Assembly: GCA_031274855.1 (NCBI GenBank)
Contig: JAISPO010000065.1
Coordinates: forward strand, 1 to 8,239
DNA: 8,239 nt
Source of the DNA: Zoogloeaceae bacterium
Lineage (GTDB): Bacteria > Pseudomonadota > Gammaproteobacteria > Burkholderiales > Rhodocyclaceae
Direction of reading: 5' to 3'
In this document: positions 6,451-8,239 of the stretch, piece after piece
How positions within the stretch are numbered: the stretch's first letter is position 1
Layout: the number at the start of each line of letters is the position of its first letter
The notes under the pieces: generated by a model
Told to the model about the DNA's origin: nothing
The model's database searches: none
Seen by the model: the letters and a program-made list of their open reading frames with translations, nothing else
Program-made: the position numbers and the translations under genes

Positions 6451-6917
6451 TGAACCGCCGCCGCTTTCTGGCCGCCGGTTTCGCGCTGACGCCGCTGGCT
6501 GCCGCGCTCTCCGCTTGCGGGCGCGCGGGCAACTGGCCTGAGGGTATGCGGCCCATCGTCTGGGACCGCGACACCTGCGTTCGTTGCAGCATGGTGATTT
6601 CCGACCGGCGCTTCGCCGCCGAAGCGTGCGGCGGCCCGAACAACACCGTTTTCAAGTTCGACGACATCGGTTGCGCCATGGTCTGGCTGCGCGATAAAGC
6701 CAAAGACCACCCCTGGCTCGCCGAACCCGCCACCCGCCTCTGGGTCGCCGATCTGTCCAGTCAGGGCAACGACGTCACCTGGCTGGACGCGCGCGCTGCC
6801 CGCTATGTGGGCAAAACTTCGCCGATGGGCTACAACTTCGGCGCCAGCGCCCACGACCAACCAGGCGCGATGGATTTCCAGACCATGCGCGAGCATGTGC
6901 TGATCAAGGAGAAATAA
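6447..6917 (+). CDS. nosL: NosL, copper-binding lipoprotein chaperone
   Basis: NosL is a membrane-anchored copper(I) chaperone that hands copper to NosDFY and apo-NosZ. The 156-residue product starts with MMNRRRFLAA, a Tat-type RRxFL motif (4-8), then a hydrophobic stretch and a lipobox LSAC (21-24), so Cys24 should be lipidated. The metal-site region CVRCSM (44-49) corresponds to the CxxCGM motif of the family, with Ser in place of Gly. A later IGCAM (about 74-78) and a SPMGYNFGA segment near the C-terminus are also typical. The start is the ATG overlapping the nosF stop (ATGA at 6447-6450); the next codon is also ATG and could be used instead. An in-frame ATG at 6312 would add 45 residues with no signal character and is rejected. 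The nosL position between nosF and nosY splits the transporter genes. Confidence 0.93.
   Translation: MMNRRRFLAAGFALTPLAAALSACGRAGNWPEGMRPIVWDRDTCVRCSMVISDRRFAAEACGGPNNTVFKFDDIGCAMVWLRDKAKDHPWLAEPATRLWVADLSSQGNDVTWLDARAARYVGKTSPMGYNFGASAHDQPGAMDFQTMREHVLIKEK
6906..6911 (+). promoter_or_regulatory. Ribosome binding site of nosY inside nosL
   Basis: AAGGAG within the final nosL codons lies nine bases before the nosY ATG at 6921. It supports that start and close coupling, since only three bases separate the two genes. Confidence 0.7.
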
Positions 6918-6920
6918 ACC

Positions 6921-7748
6921 ATGTCACAACTGTGGCTGACTGCCAAGCTGGATATCGTCGAATCCCTGCGTTCCCGCTGGTTTCTGATTTACACGCTGGT
7001 ATTCGGCGGCATCGTCGCCCTGTTGTTCCTGTTCGGTCTGACCGAATCGCGGATCCTTGGCTTCATCGGCCTGTCCCGCCTGCTGGTGACCTACATCCAG
7101 CTCACCATGGCCATCCTGCCGATTTTCGTACTCATCACCACCGTCCGCTCAGTGGCCGGCGACCGTGAAGCTGGCGTCTACGAATATCTGCTCTCGCTGC
7201 CGGTATCGCTGTCGGCATGGTTCTGGGGCAAGATTCTCGGCCGCTATCTGGTGATCTTCCTGCCGGTCTTCGCCGCCATGATCGTCGCGGTGCTGATCGC
7301 GCTGGTGCGCGACATCGAAATTCCCTGGGGCATGTTCAGCTACTACACGGCGCTGCTCGCCGCCATGTGCGCCTGCTTCCTCGGTATCGGCATGCTGGTG
7401 TCGGCGCTGGCCCGCAGCACCGACATGGCGCAAGGCGCCGCCTTCCTGATCTGGCTGACCCTGCTGCTGTTCCTCGACCTCATCCTGCTCGGCGTGATGA
7501 TTCAGGAAAAAATCAGCCCCGAGGTCGCCGTTTCGATCGCGCTGGCCAATCCCTTGCAGGTCTTCCGCACCGCGGCGCTCTCGCTGTTCGATCCACAACT
7601 GATTGTGTTCGGCCCCTCGGCCTTCGTCATTCTGGATACCTTCGGCGCTCTCGGCTATCAGATTTTCGCGCTGCTCTATCCCCTGCTGCTCGGCGCGATC
7701 TGCGCCGTCCTCGGCTATCTGGCCTTCCGCCGGGGCGACCTGCCGTGA
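6921..7748 (+). CDS. nosY: NosY, ABC-2 type permease of the NosDFY complex
   Basis: The membrane subunit of NosDFY, which links ATP hydrolysis by NosF to the periplasmic NosD. The 275-residue product has six hydrophobic segments at about 20-40, 55-76, 108-130, 141-163, 171-194 and 245-268. DREAGVYEYLLSLPVS (81-96) after the second helix is the cytoplasmic coupling motif of ABC-2 permeases. NPLQVFRTAAL (210-220) is a segment characteristic of NosY. The length is normal for the family. The ribosome site lies in the end of nosL, and the stop codon overlaps the GTG start of the following thioredoxin gene. What NosDFY transports is not settled; sulfur delivery and mechanical loading of copper have both been discussed. 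Confidence 0.95.
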   Translation: MSQLWLTAKLDIVESLRSRWFLIYTLVFGGIVALLFLFGLTESRILGFIGLSRLLVTYIQLTMAILPIFVLITTVRSVAGDREAGVYEYLLSLPVSLSAWFWGKILGRYLVIFLPVFAAMIVAVLIALVRDIEIPWGMFSYYTALLAAMCACFLGIGMLVSALARSTDMAQGAAFLIWLTLLLFLDLILLGVMIQEKISPEVAVSIALANPLQVFRTAALSLFDPQLIVFGPSAFVILDTFGALGYQIFALLYPLLLGAICAVLGYLAFRRGDLP

Positions 7749-8236
7749 GCGCGCGCGGCCTCCTGATCGGCCTTTTGCTGCTGCCGTGCTGGAGCTACGC
7801 GCAGGAACCCGCGCCGGAAATCCTGTTTGAAACGGCGCTGTTCGATCTCGACGACCAACCGGCAACTCTTGCCCGCTTTCGCGGAAAGCCGCTGGTCGTC
7901 AACTTCTGGGCGCGCTGGTGCGGCCCCTGCCGCACTGAAATTCCCGATCTCATTGCCGAACGCGCCCGCGCAAAAAAAACCGGCCTGCAAGTCGTCGGCA
8001 TCGCGCTCGATGACAAACCCGACTCCGTGCGCAGCTTCGCCAAAGCCTACGACATCGACTACACGGTGCTGCTGGTCAAGGACGGCGGAACCGACCTGCT
8101 CAGACAACTCGACAACCCCCAGGCCGGCCTGCCCTACACGCTGGTCATCAGCCGCAGCGGCAAAGTCGTAGCCCGCAAACTCGGCCCCATGTCCCGCGCC
8201 GAAATGGCCGCCGCCTTCAAAGCGGCCAACAAATAG
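7745..8236 (+). CDS. Periplasmic TlpA/ResA-like thioredoxin
   Basis: A 163-residue secreted thioredoxin-fold protein, probably a periplasmic disulfide reductant. It is best started at GTG 7745, within the GTGA overlap with the nosY stop, because the following residues form a clean signal peptide (SARGLLIGLLLLPCWSYA, cleavage expected after Ala19). An ATG-only reading would begin far inside nosY and is wrong. The active site is WCGPC (58-62, Cys59 and Cys62) after the strand PLVVNFWAR, and the cis-proline is Pro130 in GLPYTLVI. Cys15 in the signal has Leu-Pro before it, a poor lipobox, so a lipoprotein is unlikely. The context suggests it keeps cysteines reduced for NosZ CuA or NosL copper binding, or for heme attachment to NosC1/NosC2. 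In other bacteria TlpA reduces Sco and CuA cysteines, a fair parallel but inference here. Confidence 0.85.
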   Translation: MSARGLLIGLLLLPCWSYAQEPAPEILFETALFDLDDQPATLARFRGKPLVVNFWARWCGPCRTEIPDLIAERARAKKTGLQVVGIALDDKPDSVRSFAKAYDIDYTVLLVKDGGTDLLRQLDNPQAGLPYTLVISRSGKVVARKLGPMSRAEMAAAFKAANK

Positions 8237-8239
8237 CCA

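Noticed and set aside
7217..7744. Longer thioredoxin frame beginning inside nosY
   Set aside because: The extra sequence is an Arg/Ala-rich shadow of nosY; the GTG at 7745 directly precedes a proper signal peptide.

Overview
The window is almost entirely one plus-strand gene cluster for nitrous oxide respiration of the atypical (clade II) type. It opens inside the last codons of what is most likely nosZ, the nitrous oxide reductase gene. It continues through a monoheme cytochrome c (nosC1), a diheme cytochrome c (nosC2), nosB, nosD, nosG, nosH, nosF, nosL, nosY and a TlpA-like thioredoxin. The marker of the clade II arrangement is nosB directly downstream of the cytochromes, together with NapG/NapH-like iron-sulfur proteins (NosG/NosH) and no nosR or nosX in view. 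High G+C, strong codon bias, NapGH-like partners and this gene order suggest a Gram-negative denitrifier, most likely a betaproteobacterium of the Rhodocyclaceae kind (Dechloromonas, Azospira and Accumulibacter relatives). That assignment is inference from gene content, not from a marker gene.

Layout: 2-85 is the end of nosZ. 86-173 is a short gap with an imperfect direct repeat and a strong GC-rich hairpin. 174-485 is nosC1. 486-590 is the longest gap, relatively AT-rich with a small inverted repeat. 591-1316 is nosC2, 1359-2342 nosB and 2360-3742 nosD. 3739-4572 (nosG) overlaps nosD by four bases, and 4569-5552 (nosH) overlaps nosG by four bases. After a 40-base gap come nosF (5593-6450), nosL (6447-6917, overlapping nosF by four bases), nosY (6921-7748) and the thioredoxin gene (7745-8236, GTG start, overlapping nosY by four bases). 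No gene-free stretch exceeds 105 bases. There are no RNA genes, mobile elements or CRISPR arrays.

How the genes probably work together: NosH (membrane, four CxxxCP/ferredoxin-type motifs) and NosG (four 4Fe-4S clusters, Tat-like signal) are proposed in the literature to form a quinol-oxidising module like NapGH. NosC1 and NosC2 are periplasmic heme proteins placed to carry the electrons on to NosZ. NosD (beta-helix), NosF (ATPase) and NosY (ABC-2 permease) form the NosDFY complex needed to build the NosZ copper-sulfur site, with the lipoprotein NosL as copper chaperone. The terminal thioredoxin could keep periplasmic cysteines reduced for copper loading or heme attachment. NosB is a six-helix membrane protein of unknown role. 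I did not find an unrelated new system here. The most open questions are the role of NosB, the TlpA-like partner, a histidine-rich N-terminal extension on NosH, and the structured nosZ-nosC1 spacer.
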